Shown here: piece by piece, positions 10,876 through 19,064 of the stretch
Layout: every line of letters begins with the position of its first letter
How positions within the stretch are numbered: the stretch's first letter is position 1
Source: Methylobacterium oryzae
Lineage (GTDB): Bacteria; Pseudomonadota; Alphaproteobacteria; Rhizobiales; Beijerinckiaceae
NCBI RefSeq assembly: GCF_021398735.1
Contig: NZ_CP090349.1
Coordinates: 1,308,501 to 1,372,500, forward strand
Reading direction: 5' to 3'
Length of the DNA stretch: 64,000 bases
Notes under the pieces: generated by a model
Told to the model about the DNA's origin: nothing
What the model saw: the letters and a program-made list of their open reading frames with translations, nothing else
The model's database searches: none
Program-made: the position numbers and the translations under genes

Positions 10876-11466
10876 TCAGAGCCGCGACACGTAGGCCGCG
10901 AGATCCTTGATATCCGCCTCGCTCAGGCCCTGCGCGACTTCGTTCATGGCGGGATCGTAGCCGGGCCGGGCGTTCGACTTGTAGCCGGCGAGCGCCTTGG
11001 CGAGATACTCCTCCCGCTGCGCCCGGATCCGCGGGATCGCATCCCGGCCCGCGAGGTCCGGCCCGTGGCAGGAATTGCACTGGTGCTTGGTGACCAGCGC
11101 CTGCGCGCGCGCCGCCAGGGCCGCGTCGGCCTGTGGCCCGGACCAGGCGGGCGGCGGCAGCGTCGCCACCGCGTCGGCGTAGGCGCGCAGGTCGTCGTCG
11201 GAGAATCCGGCAGCGACCTCGTTCATCGGCGGCGCCTCCCGCTGCTTCTCCCGGAACTGGAAGAGCTGCGTGACCACGTAGTCCGGGAGCTGCCCGCCGA
11301 GCGAGGGCACGCCCTCCGTCGCCGACGTGCCGGCCCCGTGGCAGCCGATGCAGGGGGCGAGGCGCTCCTGCATCGCCGCGTCCGGGGCGGCGAGCGCCGC
11401 GCCCGCCAGCAGCAGCCCGCCGAGGGCGGGGACCAGCCCGCGGGCTGCCCGGGTGGGGCGGCGCAT
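10876..11466 (-). CDS. Di-haem c-type cytochrome
   Basis: A 196-aa periplasmic cytochrome c: signal peptide to about residue 27 (LLLAGAALAA), then two haem-binding sites CIGCH (39-43) and CNSCH (130-134), each heading a ~90-residue cytochrome domain, as in cytochrome c4. Each half also holds a methionine that could be the distal ligand (PPMNEVAAGFSDDD and DPAMNEVAQGLSEADI are strikingly similar, so the gene arose by internal duplication). Its ATG shares bases with the stop of the upstream PQQ dehydrogenase, so it is probably the electron acceptor of that enzyme. Confidence 0.9.
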   Translation of the reverse strand: MRRPTRAARGLVPALGGLLLAGAALAAPDAAMQERLAPCIGCHGAGTSATEGVPSLGGQLPDYVVTQLFQFREKQREAPPMNEVAAGFSDDDLRAYADAVATLPPPAWSGPQADAALAARAQALVTKHQCNSCHGPDLAGRDAIPRIRAQREEYLAKALAGYKSNARPGYDPAMNEVAQGLSEADIKDLAAYVSRL

Positions 11467-12740
11467 CACCGGCCGTAGCTGACGCGGTAGATCGCGCCGT
11501 TGTAGTCGTCGGAGACGAGCAGCGATCCGTCCTTGGCGACCAGCACGTCGACGGGCCGGCCGACATACTTGTTGTCCTGGAGGAAGCCGGTCAGGAACGG
11601 CTCGACCGCGGCGGTCTTGCCGTCCGGTCCGGGCTTAGCCACGACCACATCGCCGCCGAGCTTGGTCGTGCGGTTCCACGAGCCGTGCCGGGCGACGAAC
11701 ATCGCGTCGCGGTAAGCCTCCGGGAACTGCGTGCCGGTGTAGAACCGCAGGCCGAGGGAGGCCGTGTGCGGGCCGAGGAGCGCCGCCGGCGCGGTGAATT
11801 CCGAGCAGGCATGGCCCCAGCCGTATTCCGGATCCGTGAACGTGCCCTGGTGGCAGTACGGATAGCCGAAATGCTGCTTGCCCGGCTCCGTGAGCACGTT
11901 CAGCTCGTCGTTCGGGATGTCCTCGGAGACCCAGTCGCGGCCGTTATCGGTGAACCAGAGCTGCTTGGTCTTCGGGTTCCAGTCGAACCCGACGGTGTTG
12001 CGCACGCCGCGGGCGACCACTTCGGCGTTCTTGCCGTCGAGGTCCATGCGCCGGATCTGCGCGTGCGTGTCCGGCGGCATCACGATGTTGCCCGGCGCGC
12101 CGACCGGGACGTAGAGCTTGTTGTCCGGGCCGATGGCGATGAACTTCCAGCCGTGGGCCTCGTCCTTCGGCAGGTCGTCGTAGACCAGGGTCGGCTTCGC
12201 CGCACCGTCTAGGTGGTTGGCGATGTCATCGTAGCGCCAGATCTTCGAGAGTTCGGCCACGTAGAGGGCACCGTCGTGGTACGCGACGCCGTTCGGCCGG
12301 TGCAGGCCCGTCGCGATGGTCTTCACCGCGCGCTTCCCGTCACCGTCCGGGTTCGGCAGCACCGCGTAGACCTTCCCCACCGTCCGGGTGCCCACGTACA
12401 GCGTGCCGTCCGGCGCCTGGGTCATCTCGCGGGCGTTGGCGAGGCCGCTGGCGTAGACCTCGATCTTGAAACCCTCCGGGACCTTCAGCTTGTCGAGCGG
12501 CAGCTTGGCGGCCGCGGTCGCCAGAGGCGGTCCGGCCACCGGCGCGAGCTTGGCCGCGGCGCCGCCCTCGGGGCGGCCGTAGAGGGCCGAGCCGCGATCG
12601 ACCTGGACATTGGGGGGCGGGGCGGCGGTCGCGGGCGTCTCCTGCGCGGCGACCGGGCCGGATCCCATCAGGCCGAGACTCAGTCCGGCGAGGGCGGCGG
12701 CGAGGCCGCGGGTCAGGATCGGCTGGCTGATCGGCGTCAT
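11466..12740 (-). CDS. PQQ-dependent sugar (sorbosone-type) dehydrogenase
   Basis: A 424-aa exported beta-propeller dehydrogenase of the L-sorbosone/glucose dehydrogenase-B family. The signal peptide runs to about residue 33 (GSGPVAAQ). Recognisable stretches are AREMTQAPDGTLYVGTRT, HRPNGVAYHDGALYVAE, GNIVMPPDTHAQIRRMDLDG and RHGSWNRTTKLGGDVV. Family members oxidise aldoses or sorbosone in the periplasm and pass electrons from PQQ to cytochrome c, which fits the coupled di-haem cytochrome gene. ATG 12740 is preceded by GGGAGAC. The true substrate is not known. PQQ supply links it to the two pqqA genes near 20.3 kb. Confidence 0.85.
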   Translation of the reverse strand: MTPISQPILTRGLAAALAGLSLGLMGSGPVAAQETPATAAPPPNVQVDRGSALYGRPEGGAAAKLAPVAGPPLATAAAKLPLDKLKVPEGFKIEVYASGLANAREMTQAPDGTLYVGTRTVGKVYAVLPNPDGDGKRAVKTIATGLHRPNGVAYHDGALYVAELSKIWRYDDIANHLDGAAKPTLVYDDLPKDEAHGWKFIAIGPDNKLYVPVGAPGNIVMPPDTHAQIRRMDLDGKNAEVVARGVRNTVGFDWNPKTKQLWFTDNGRDWVSEDIPNDELNVLTEPGKQHFGYPYCHQGTFTDPEYGWGHACSEFTAPAALLGPHTASLGLRFYTGTQFPEAYRDAMFVARHGSWNRTTKLGGDVVVAKPGPDGKTAAVEPFLTGFLQDNKYVGRPVDVLVAKDGSLLVSDDYNGAIYRVSYGR

Positions 12741-13057
12741 GATGTCTCCCGGTGGCGGCGGCCTCGCGGACCGCCCGCTCGCTCTGCACTCTTTATTCAA
12801 CGGTCCGCCGGGGAGTGCGACCGGCCCGGGCGGCAGGGAGGCGACACTCCGCGGCCGCCGTAACGTCGGCCGGGATTCGGTGCGCCGCCGCGTCCTCCGG
12901 GGCCATCTTCGGCTGTCGCGTCGGCTCACCTTGCGTTTTGGGCAATGATCTCCGAAAACGCCCCCCGTCCGGGAAGCTTAGGCTTGGCCGGGGCTGCCGG
13001 CCGTCCGCTGGAGCCCGGCCGACGCGGCGTTCCGATCCGGTTCGAGGACACGTATCG
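12741..13057. other. Divergent intergenic region
   Basis: 317 bp between the divergent PQQ dehydrogenase and PIMT-like genes. It contains one AT-richer stretch (GCACTCTTTATTCAACGG near 12785) that could belong to the dehydrogenase promoter. I see no small gene, clear operator or terminator. Confidence 0.4.
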
Positions 13058-13711
13058 ATGATCGATTACGCGCAGGCGCGGCGGATGATGGTCGACTGCC
13101 AGTTGCGGACCTTCGACGTGAACGACAACACGGTGCTCGACGCGTTCGACACCGTGCCGCGCGAGGCCTTCGTGCCGAAGGGCCGCGAGCCCTTCGCGTA
13201 TATCGACCAGACCCTGAACCTGGGCGAGGCCGGCGGCGAGACCCGCTGCATGCCGGCCCCGATGGTCGTAGCCCGGATGATCCAGGCCCTGCGGGTCCGG
13301 CCGGGCGTCGCCGCCCTCGACGTCGCCACCGGCTACGGCTACGCCGCCGCCGTCATGGCGGAACTCGGCGCGCAGGTGACGGCGCTGGAATCGGTGCCCG
13401 ATCTCGCCGCGGCGGCGCGCACCCGGCTCGGCGCCGCCGCCCAGGTGATCGAAGGCCCGATCGCCGACGGCGCGCCCAAGCAGGGCCCCTTCGACGTTAT
13501 CCTGATCAGCGGCCGGGTCGAGGTCCGGCCGCAGGCGCTGCTGAACCAGCTCAAGGACGACGGTCGCCTGGTCTGCGTGTTCGGTCCGCACCGCAACGCC
13601 AAGGTCACGCTCTTCGTGCGTGCCGGCGACGCGTTCGGCGCTCGGCCGCTGTTCGACGCGTCGCTGCCCGGTCTCGAGGCCTTCGCGGCGGAGGCGGGCT
13701 TCGCGTTCTGA
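13058..13711 (+). CDS. PIMT-family protein-L-isoaspartate O-methyltransferase-like protein
   Basis: A 217-aa SAM-dependent methyltransferase with the PCMT-like N-terminal region (MVDCQLRTFDVNDNTVLDAF, VPREAFVP) and a Rossmann SAM motif ALDVATGYGYAAAVMAEL. The usual active-site segment GQTISQP is replaced by ETRCMPAPMVVARMIQAL, as in the short alphaproteobacterial branch usually found beside tolC. No tolC follows here; the neighbour is convergent. Repair of isoaspartate is therefore uncertain. The start ATG 13058 gives the typical family length. Confidence 0.82.
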   Translation: MIDYAQARRMMVDCQLRTFDVNDNTVLDAFDTVPREAFVPKGREPFAYIDQTLNLGEAGGETRCMPAPMVVARMIQALRVRPGVAALDVATGYGYAAAVMAELGAQVTALESVPDLAAAARTRLGAAAQVIEGPIADGAPKQGPFDVILISGRVEVRPQALLNQLKDDGRLVCVFGPHRNAKVTLFVRAGDAFGARPLFDASLPGLEAFAAEAGFAF

Positions 13712-13779
13712 CAGCGCGCGCCGGATCGCGTCCGCCCCCGTCGGCGCGGGCGGATCCGTGACGGCGCCGCAGGCCCCGA

Positions 13780-15246
13780 TCAGCCGAGCCTGTAATCCCC
13801 CAGCCGGGCCCGGCGGGCGCTCCGGCGATAGGCCATCACCGAGTCGGGCCAGAGGGTGTTGTTGCGCCCGGTCGCGTCGAGGTACCAGCTGCGGCAACCG
13901 CCGGCCTGCCAGATGCTGTCGGCCATGCGGCTGTGGATCCGGTCCACGAACCGGGCCTGGGCCTCCGGTCGGACCTCGATGGTCTGCCTCCCGCGGCGCA
14001 GCGCCTTCAGGCAGTCGAGGACGTGCTGCACCTGGATCTCGATCATCGAGACGACCGAGTTGTGGCCCAGCCCGGTATTGGGCCCGAGCAGCATGAAGAA
14101 ATTGGGGAATCCCGCGACCGTGATGCCCTGGTAGGCGCCCACGCCGCCGGACCAGGCCTCGGTCAGGCTCCGGCCGTCGCGGCCGACGAGGTGCATCCGC
14201 GCGAAGGTCGCGGCCACGTCGAAGCCCGTGGCGTAGACGATCACGTCGAGGTCGTGATGCTGCCCGGCCTCGGTGGTCACGCCGGTCTCGGTGATCCGGG
14301 CGATGCCGTCCGTCTCCAGGGTGACGTTCGGACGCTGGAGCGCGGGGTAGTACTCGTCGGAGATCAGCACCCGCTTGCAGCCGAGGCGGTAATTCGGCGT
14401 CAGCTTCGCCCGCAGGGCCTTGTCGGGGACCGCCTTGGCGAGATGGTGCCGCGCCAGGGACTCGGCTTGGCCGGTGAGCTTCGAGACCTTGGTGAAGCCG
14501 AGCAGCGCCCGCACCTCGTGCAGCCAGAACAGCCGCGCCCGCTCGAGCCGCCGGCTGAGCGGCAGGCGCCGGTAGCGCTCCCGGGCCCGCTCCGCGATGG
14601 CGTGGTCGTTCTTGGGCATGATCCAGGGCGGGGTGCGCTGGAACAGCGTCAGGTGCGACGCGACGGCGGCGAGTTCCGGCACCACCTGGATCGCGCTGGC
14701 GCCGGTGCCGATCACCCCGACTCGCTTGCCCGCCAGCGCCGCGGAATGATCCCACGTCGCGGTGTGGAAGGCGGGGCCGGCGAACGCGTCGCGGCCGGGG
14801 ATGTCCGGGTAGGCCGGATGGTGGAGCCCGCCCATGCCCGCGACGATCGCGCGCGCCGTGATCGGTCCCCGGTCGGTCTCCACATGCCACAGGGCGCGCG
14901 CCGCGTCCCAGGTGGCGCCGGTGAAGGTCGTCCCGAGCTGGATCAGGGGCGTCAGGCCGTTCCGCTCGGCGGTGTCCTGGAGATAGGCCAGGATCTCCGG
15001 CTGCGGCGCGTACATCCGGCTCCAGTCGGCCTTCGGCGCGAAGGACAGCGAGTAGAGGTGCGAGGGGACGTCGCAGGCCGCCCCCGGGTAGGTGTTGTCG
15101 TGCCACGTGCCGCCGATGCCGTCGGCCTTCTCGATCACCCGCAGCGGGCCGATGCCCGCCTGCCGGCAGCGGATCGCCATCGCGAGCCCCGAGAATCCGG
15201 CGCCGACGATCAGGACGGCCAGGGTCTCGTCCGCGGGCTCGGTCAT
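13780..15246 (-). CDS. Flavin-dependent Baeyer-Villiger-type monooxygenase
   Basis: A 488-aa class B flavoprotein monooxygenase. It shows the FAD motif GAGFSGLA near residue 16, the GIGGTW element, the BVMO fingerprint FAGPAFHTATWD and the NADPH motif GTGASAIQ. Such enzymes insert oxygen next to a carbonyl (or oxidise N/S atoms) with NADPH and O2. It overlaps the hydrolase gene by 4 bp, and a dehydrogenase precedes that. Alcohol to ketone (SDR), ketone to ester (BVMO), ester to acid plus alcohol (hydrolase) is the natural reading; the gene order resembles the mymA operon of mycobacteria. Substrate unknown. Confidence 0.9.
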   Translation of the reverse strand: MTEPADETLAVLIVGAGFSGLAMAIRCRQAGIGPLRVIEKADGIGGTWHDNTYPGAACDVPSHLYSLSFAPKADWSRMYAPQPEILAYLQDTAERNGLTPLIQLGTTFTGATWDAARALWHVETDRGPITARAIVAGMGGLHHPAYPDIPGRDAFAGPAFHTATWDHSAALAGKRVGVIGTGASAIQVVPELAAVASHLTLFQRTPPWIMPKNDHAIAERARERYRRLPLSRRLERARLFWLHEVRALLGFTKVSKLTGQAESLARHHLAKAVPDKALRAKLTPNYRLGCKRVLISDEYYPALQRPNVTLETDGIARITETGVTTEAGQHHDLDVIVYATGFDVAATFARMHLVGRDGRSLTEAWSGGVGAYQGITVAGFPNFFMLLGPNTGLGHNSVVSMIEIQVQHVLDCLKALRRGRQTIEVRPEAQARFVDRIHSRMADSIWQAGGCRSWYLDATGRNNTLWPDSVMAYRRSARRARLGDYRLG

Positions 15247-16145
15247 CGCAGGGTGCTCCCGGACGGGGTGTGCGGCGCGTGCGCCGTCAGGAAGGCCGCG
15301 GCCTCGTCGAGGGAGGTCCGCGCCTCCGGCAGCATGCTGGCGGCGAACTGCCAGGCGTGGGACACGACCGGGAACAGCTTGAGCTCCGTCTCGACGCCGG
15401 CCCTGCGGGCCCGCTCCGCCATGCGCACGGAATCGTCGCGCAGGACCTCGCGGGCGCCGACATGGAACAGCAGCGGCGGGAAGCCGGTCGGGTCGCCGTA
15501 GAGCGGCGAGACCCGCGGATCGGCCGGATCGGCGGCGCCCAGATACATCGGCCGGATCGCCGCGAGCGCCTGCGGGTCGAACATGGCGTCGCGCCACGCA
15601 TTGGTCACCCGCGATCCGTCCTCGGACATGAAGTCCGTGGCCGGCGAGAACAGGGCCGCCGCCCAGGGCATCGGCAGGCCGCGGGCGCGGGCCTCGCCCA
15701 TCAGCACGAGGGCGAGGTTGCCGCCGGCCGACTCGCCCGCCACGCAGGCGGCGCCCTCGGCGCTGAACGCCGCCCAGACCGCCGTGACGTCGTCGACCGC
15801 CGCGGGGAACGGGTGCTCGGGGGCGAGGCGGTACTCGGGCGCGAAGATCGTGAAGCCCCGGTTCGCCAGCGCGCCGGTGACGGGACGGTGCGTACGGGGC
15901 GAACAGGCGATGAAGCCGCCGCCGTGGATGTAGAGCATCCGCCGGCCGGGGCCCGCTTTCGGCCGGACCCACTCGCCCTTGACCCCGCCGACGATGCCCG
16001 GCTCGTAGGTGACACCCTTGGGGTCGGGGAAGGTCGGCGCCTCGAAGATCCGGCGGAACGCGGCCGCGTCCCGCGCCCGGGACAGGGGGCCGCGGACCCG
16101 GCTGCGGACCATGTAAGCCCCGAAATACGCGCGCAGGCTCGCCAT
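15243..16145 (-). CDS. Alpha/beta hydrolase, HSL-family esterase
   Basis: A 300-aa hormone-sensitive-lipase-type esterase. The oxyanion motif HGGGF (about 75-79), the nucleophile elbow GESAGG, an acid region LLFHVGAREVLRDDS and the catalytic His in VVSHAW are all present. It probably hydrolyses the ester made by the downstream monooxygenase, an inference from operon context. The stop overlaps the monooxygenase ATG by 4 bp; the start lies one base after the SDR stop. A longer start (11 residues upstream) cannot be excluded. Confidence 0.88.
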   Translation of the reverse strand: MASLRAYFGAYMVRSRVRGPLSRARDAAAFRRIFEAPTFPDPKGVTYEPGIVGGVKGEWVRPKAGPGRRMLYIHGGGFIACSPRTHRPVTGALANRGFTIFAPEYRLAPEHPFPAAVDDVTAVWAAFSAEGAACVAGESAGGNLALVLMGEARARGLPMPWAAALFSPATDFMSEDGSRVTNAWRDAMFDPQALAAIRPMYLGAADPADPRVSPLYGDPTGFPPLLFHVGAREVLRDDSVRMAERARRAGVETELKLFPVVSHAWQFAASMLPEARTSLDEAAAFLTAHAPHTPSGSTLR

Positions 16146-16146
16146 C

Positions 16147-16992
16147 TCAGAGCGTCCCGCCGGACAGGCGCACAATCGTCTTCCAGTAGCCCACCGGCAT
16201 CAGCCGCTGGATCAGCGCGGCGTTCTTCGCGTCCTTGCCGATGACGATCCGGGGCGCCCGGGCCTCGATGCCGCGGATGATGGCGGCGGCCGCGTCGGCG
16301 GGCGCCAGGGTCAGGAGCTTGCCGAACGCCTCCCGCGCCTCCTCGTCCTCTACGGCCGCGCGCTTCGCAGCCTCCGGATCGCTCGGCGGCCGCCGGCCGC
16401 GGGCGTTGCGGGAGATGGCGGTGGCGACGCCGCCCGGGTGGACCACCGTCACCCCGAGGCCGGTGCCGGCGTACTCGTGCCGCAGCGCCTCCGAGAAGCC
16501 GCGCACGCCGAACTTGCTGGTGCAGTAGGCGACTTGGCCCGGCGGCGCGATCAGACCGAACAGGCTCGACAGGTTGACGATCTGCGCCGCCGGCCGGGCG
16601 CGGAGCATCGGCAGGAAGGCGTGGCACATCCGCACGACGGCGCGCAGGTTGATGTCGAGAAGCCACTCGAAATCGTCGAGATGCGTCTCGTCGAACCGGC
16701 CGCCGAGGGCGACGCCGGCATTGTTGATGAGGAGGTCGAGATGCCCGGACCGCTCCGCGACCCAGGCGGGCAGCGCGCGGATCCCCTCGGCATCCGTGAG
16801 GTCGAGGACGCGCGTCTCCACCGTGACGCCACAAATCTTCGCGGCGACGGCCGCGAGGCCGGTCTCGTCTCGGTCCACCAGGAGAAGGGTGCAGCCCTTC
16901 GCGGCGAGGCCCTCAGCCAGCGCCGCGCCGATGCCGCTCGCCGCCCCGGTGATCAGGGCCACCGCGCCCGCGAGTTGGAACCGCTGTGCCAA
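16147..16992 (-). CDS. Short-chain dehydrogenase/reductase
   Basis: A 281-aa classical SDR. Cofactor motif TGAASGIG is at the N-terminus, NNAGVALGG follows, and the active site NLSS...YCTSK is intact. It oxidises or reduces a hydroxyl/carbonyl with NAD(P). As first gene of the SDR-hydrolase-BVMO operon it likely makes the ketone used by the monooxygenase. No ATG lies near; TTG 16992 puts the Rossmann fold at its normal distance. The tail ...GYWKTIVRLSGGTL resembles SadH-type SDRs of mymA-like operons. Divergent TetR gene 100 bp away. Confidence 0.87.
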   Translation of the reverse strand: MAQRFQLAGAVALITGAASGIGAALAEGLAAKGCTLLLVDRDETGLAAVAAKICGVTVETRVLDLTDAEGIRALPAWVAERSGHLDLLINNAGVALGGRFDETHLDDFEWLLDINLRAVVRMCHAFLPMLRARPAAQIVNLSSLFGLIAPPGQVAYCTSKFGVRGFSEALRHEYAGTGLGVTVVHPGGVATAISRNARGRRPPSDPEAAKRAAVEDEEAREAFGKLLTLAPADAAAAIIRGIEARAPRIVIGKDAKNAALIQRLMPVGYWKTIVRLSGGTL

Positions 16993-17058
16993 ACCGCGCC
17001 CCCGTGCCGCCGATCTGGATCGGACCGTCCACGGGGGATAGGCCCCGCCGGCCGGATT

Positions 17059-17080
17059 GTCTAGGGTGAACACCCTAGAC
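17059..17080. promoter_or_regulatory. TetR-type operator palindrome
   Basis: A perfect 10-bp inverted repeat, GTCTAGGGTG and CACCCTAGAC, separated by AA. It lies between the divergent SDR operon (start 16992) and the TetR gene (ATG 17093, 12 bp away). The size and symmetry are typical for a TetR dimer site, and the position would let one repressor control both directions. Confidence 0.75.
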
Positions 17081-17092
17081 GGGGACGGGATC

Positions 17093-17755
17093 ATGTCGCG
17101 GGGCGAGGGTCGGAGGGTCGAGCGCGAGTGGGAGGTCGGCCCGGAGCCCGGTCCCGCGGCCGCGTCACCTGACACGCGCACCCGGATCCTCGCCGTCAGC
17201 CTCGCGCTGTTCAATGCCCGCGGCCTCGGCCACGTCACGACGGCGGAGATCGCGGCCGCGGCGGGGATCCGCGAGGGCAATCTGCAGTACCATTTCCCGC
17301 GCAAGCGCGGCCTCGTCGAAGCCCTGTTCGCGGCCTTCGAGACCGAGGCCGTGGCGGTGGCGGGCCGGATGCCCGCCGACCCCGCGGCGCCGGAGGCGCT
17401 GCTCGCCTACCAGAGGGCGTGGTTCGACCTGATGTGGCGCTACCGCTGCGTCTACCGCGACGGTATCGCCATGGTGGAGATCGCGCCGGCCCTGCGCGCC
17501 CGGGTGCACGCGCTGCGGGCCGAGACCCAGGCGCTGGCCCGCGCCGTGTTCGAGGCGGCCGTGCGGGCGGGGCGGCTGCGCGTTTCCCCGGACGCGCTCG
17601 GGCGACTCATCGACAACGCCTGGATCGTGTCGAGCCACTGGATGAGCCACCGTCTCCAGGGCGGCACCGCCCTGACGGAAGCGGATCGGGACTGGGGCTT
17701 CGCGCAGGTCCGCGACCTCTTCGCGCCCTATCTCGCGCCCGAGAGCCCTACTTGA
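17093..17755 (+). CDS. TetR/AcrR family transcriptional regulator
   Basis: A 220-aa repressor-type regulator. The N-terminal helix-turn-helix is clear: TRTRILAVSLALFNARG, VTTAEIAAAAGIREGNLQYHF (split here at VTTAEIAAAAGI and REGNLQYHFPRK). The C-terminal domain is ligand-binding and has no family-wide motif. ATG 17093 is preferred to a TTG at 17057, because the TTG lies just upstream of a perfect palindrome that would otherwise be inside the gene. It probably represses the divergent SDR-hydrolase-BVMO operon and itself until a substrate is bound. Confidence 0.9.
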   Translation: MSRGEGRRVEREWEVGPEPGPAAASPDTRTRILAVSLALFNARGLGHVTTAEIAAAAGIREGNLQYHFPRKRGLVEALFAAFETEAVAVAGRMPADPAAPEALLAYQRAWFDLMWRYRCVYRDGIAMVEIAPALRARVHALRAETQALARAVFEAAVRAGRLRVSPDALGRLIDNAWIVSSHWMSHRLQGGTALTEADRDWGFAQVRDLFAPYLAPESPT

Positions 17756-17812
17756 CGGCCACTGGCCCGATCCTTCCATGCGCTCCGGCCAAGCTCGGAC
17801 CCGAAGGACGCG

Positions 17813-19060
17813 ATGCTCGACCGCCTGACCCATGCCGGCCTCAGCCTGCTCGTGCTGCTCGCGGTCGCGTTCCTGTTCTCGACCAACCGGCGGGCGATCA
17901 GTCCCCGCGTGGTCCTCACGGGACTGGCTTTGCAGGTCGGCCTCGGCGCGCTGGTCCTGTTCCTGCCCGCCGGGCAGGCCGCGCTGCGCGCCGCCGCGGA
18001 CGCGGTCGTGACCGTGCTGTCCTACGGCGACCGCGGCACGGCCTTCCTGTTCGGCGGCCTCGTCGAGCCGAAGATGTTCGAGCTGTTCGGCGGCTCAGGC
18101 TTCATCCTGGCGCTGCGGGTCCTGCCGCAGATCCTCTACGTCTCCGCGCTGATCGGCGTGCTCTACCACCTCGGCGTGATGCAGGTGCTCGCCCGCGGGC
18201 TCGGCGCCGTGCTCCGGCGGATCCTCGGCACCTCGCCGATCGAGTCGTTCTCGGCGGTGATCACGATCGCCATCGGCCAGAGCGAGATCGCCGTCGCCCT
18301 GCGCCCGTTCCTCGCCCTGCTGACCGGCGCCGAGCTGTTCGCCGTCATGTCGAGCGGCGCCGCGTCGACGGCGGGCTCGATCCTAGCCGGCTACGCGGCG
18401 CTCGGCGTGCCCATGACCTACCTGCTCGCGGCCTCCGTGATGGCGATCCCGGGGGGCCTCGTCTACGCCAAGATCCTGATGCCCTCGACGGAGCCGACCC
18501 GGATCGCCACCACCCGGGTGGAGTTCGGCGAGACGCGGGCGGCCAACATCATCGAGGCGGCGGCCGACGGCACTCAGAAGGGGCTCGCGGTGGCGGTCTC
18601 GGTGGGGGCCATGCTGATCGCCTTCGTCGGGCTGATCGCGCTGGCGGACGGCCTGTTCGGCACCCTCGGCGGCTGGATCGGCTACCCGTCCGCCTCGTTC
18701 GAGGGCGTGCTCGGCTGGGCGCTCGCCCCGCTGGCGTGGCTGCTCGGCGTGCCCTGGGACCAGGCGACCCTGGTCGGCGGGGCGATCGGCCAGAAGCTCG
18801 CCTTCAACGAGTTCCTGGCCTACGCCAACCTGTCGCCGGTCCTGAAAGCCGGAACCCTCGAGCCGCGGGCGCAGGCCATCGTCTGCTTCGCCCTGTGCGG
18901 CTTCGCGAATCTCGCGTCGATCGCGATCCAGCTCGCGAGCTTCTCCAGCCTGGTCCCGGAGCGGCGCTCGGAGGTCGCCCGGTACGGCCTGCGGGCCATC
19001 CTCGCGGGGACGCTGTCGAACCTCACGAGCGCGGCGATCGCGGGGCTGTTCGTGGCGTGA
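17813..19060 (+). CDS. Concentrative nucleoside transporter (CNT/NupC family)
   Basis: A 415-aa inner-membrane protein with about ten hydrophobic segments. CNT signature regions are present: GQSEIAVALRPFL (the GQTEAPLxxRPY equivalent), LAFNEFLAYANL and CGFANLASIAIQ. CNT proteins import nucleosides driven by H+ or Na+. The gene stands 57 bp behind the TetR gene on the same strand and may be read through from it, though no functional link is apparent. ATG 17813 starts directly ahead of the first membrane helix. Confidence 0.92.
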   Translation: MLDRLTHAGLSLLVLLAVAFLFSTNRRAISPRVVLTGLALQVGLGALVLFLPAGQAALRAAADAVVTVLSYGDRGTAFLFGGLVEPKMFELFGGSGFILALRVLPQILYVSALIGVLYHLGVMQVLARGLGAVLRRILGTSPIESFSAVITIAIGQSEIAVALRPFLALLTGAELFAVMSSGAASTAGSILAGYAALGVPMTYLLAASVMAIPGGLVYAKILMPSTEPTRIATTRVEFGETRAANIIEAAADGTQKGLAVAVSVGAMLIAFVGLIALADGLFGTLGGWIGYPSASFEGVLGWALAPLAWLLGVPWDQATLVGGAIGQKLAFNEFLAYANLSPVLKAGTLEPRAQAIVCFALCGFANLASIAIQLASFSSLVPERRSEVARYGLRAILAGTLSNLTSAAIAGLFVA

Positions 19061-19064
19061 CGGG

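Noticed and set aside
17057..17092. TTG start for the TetR gene
   Set aside because: It would place the perfect operator inside the coding region; the downstream ATG is the normal arrangement.
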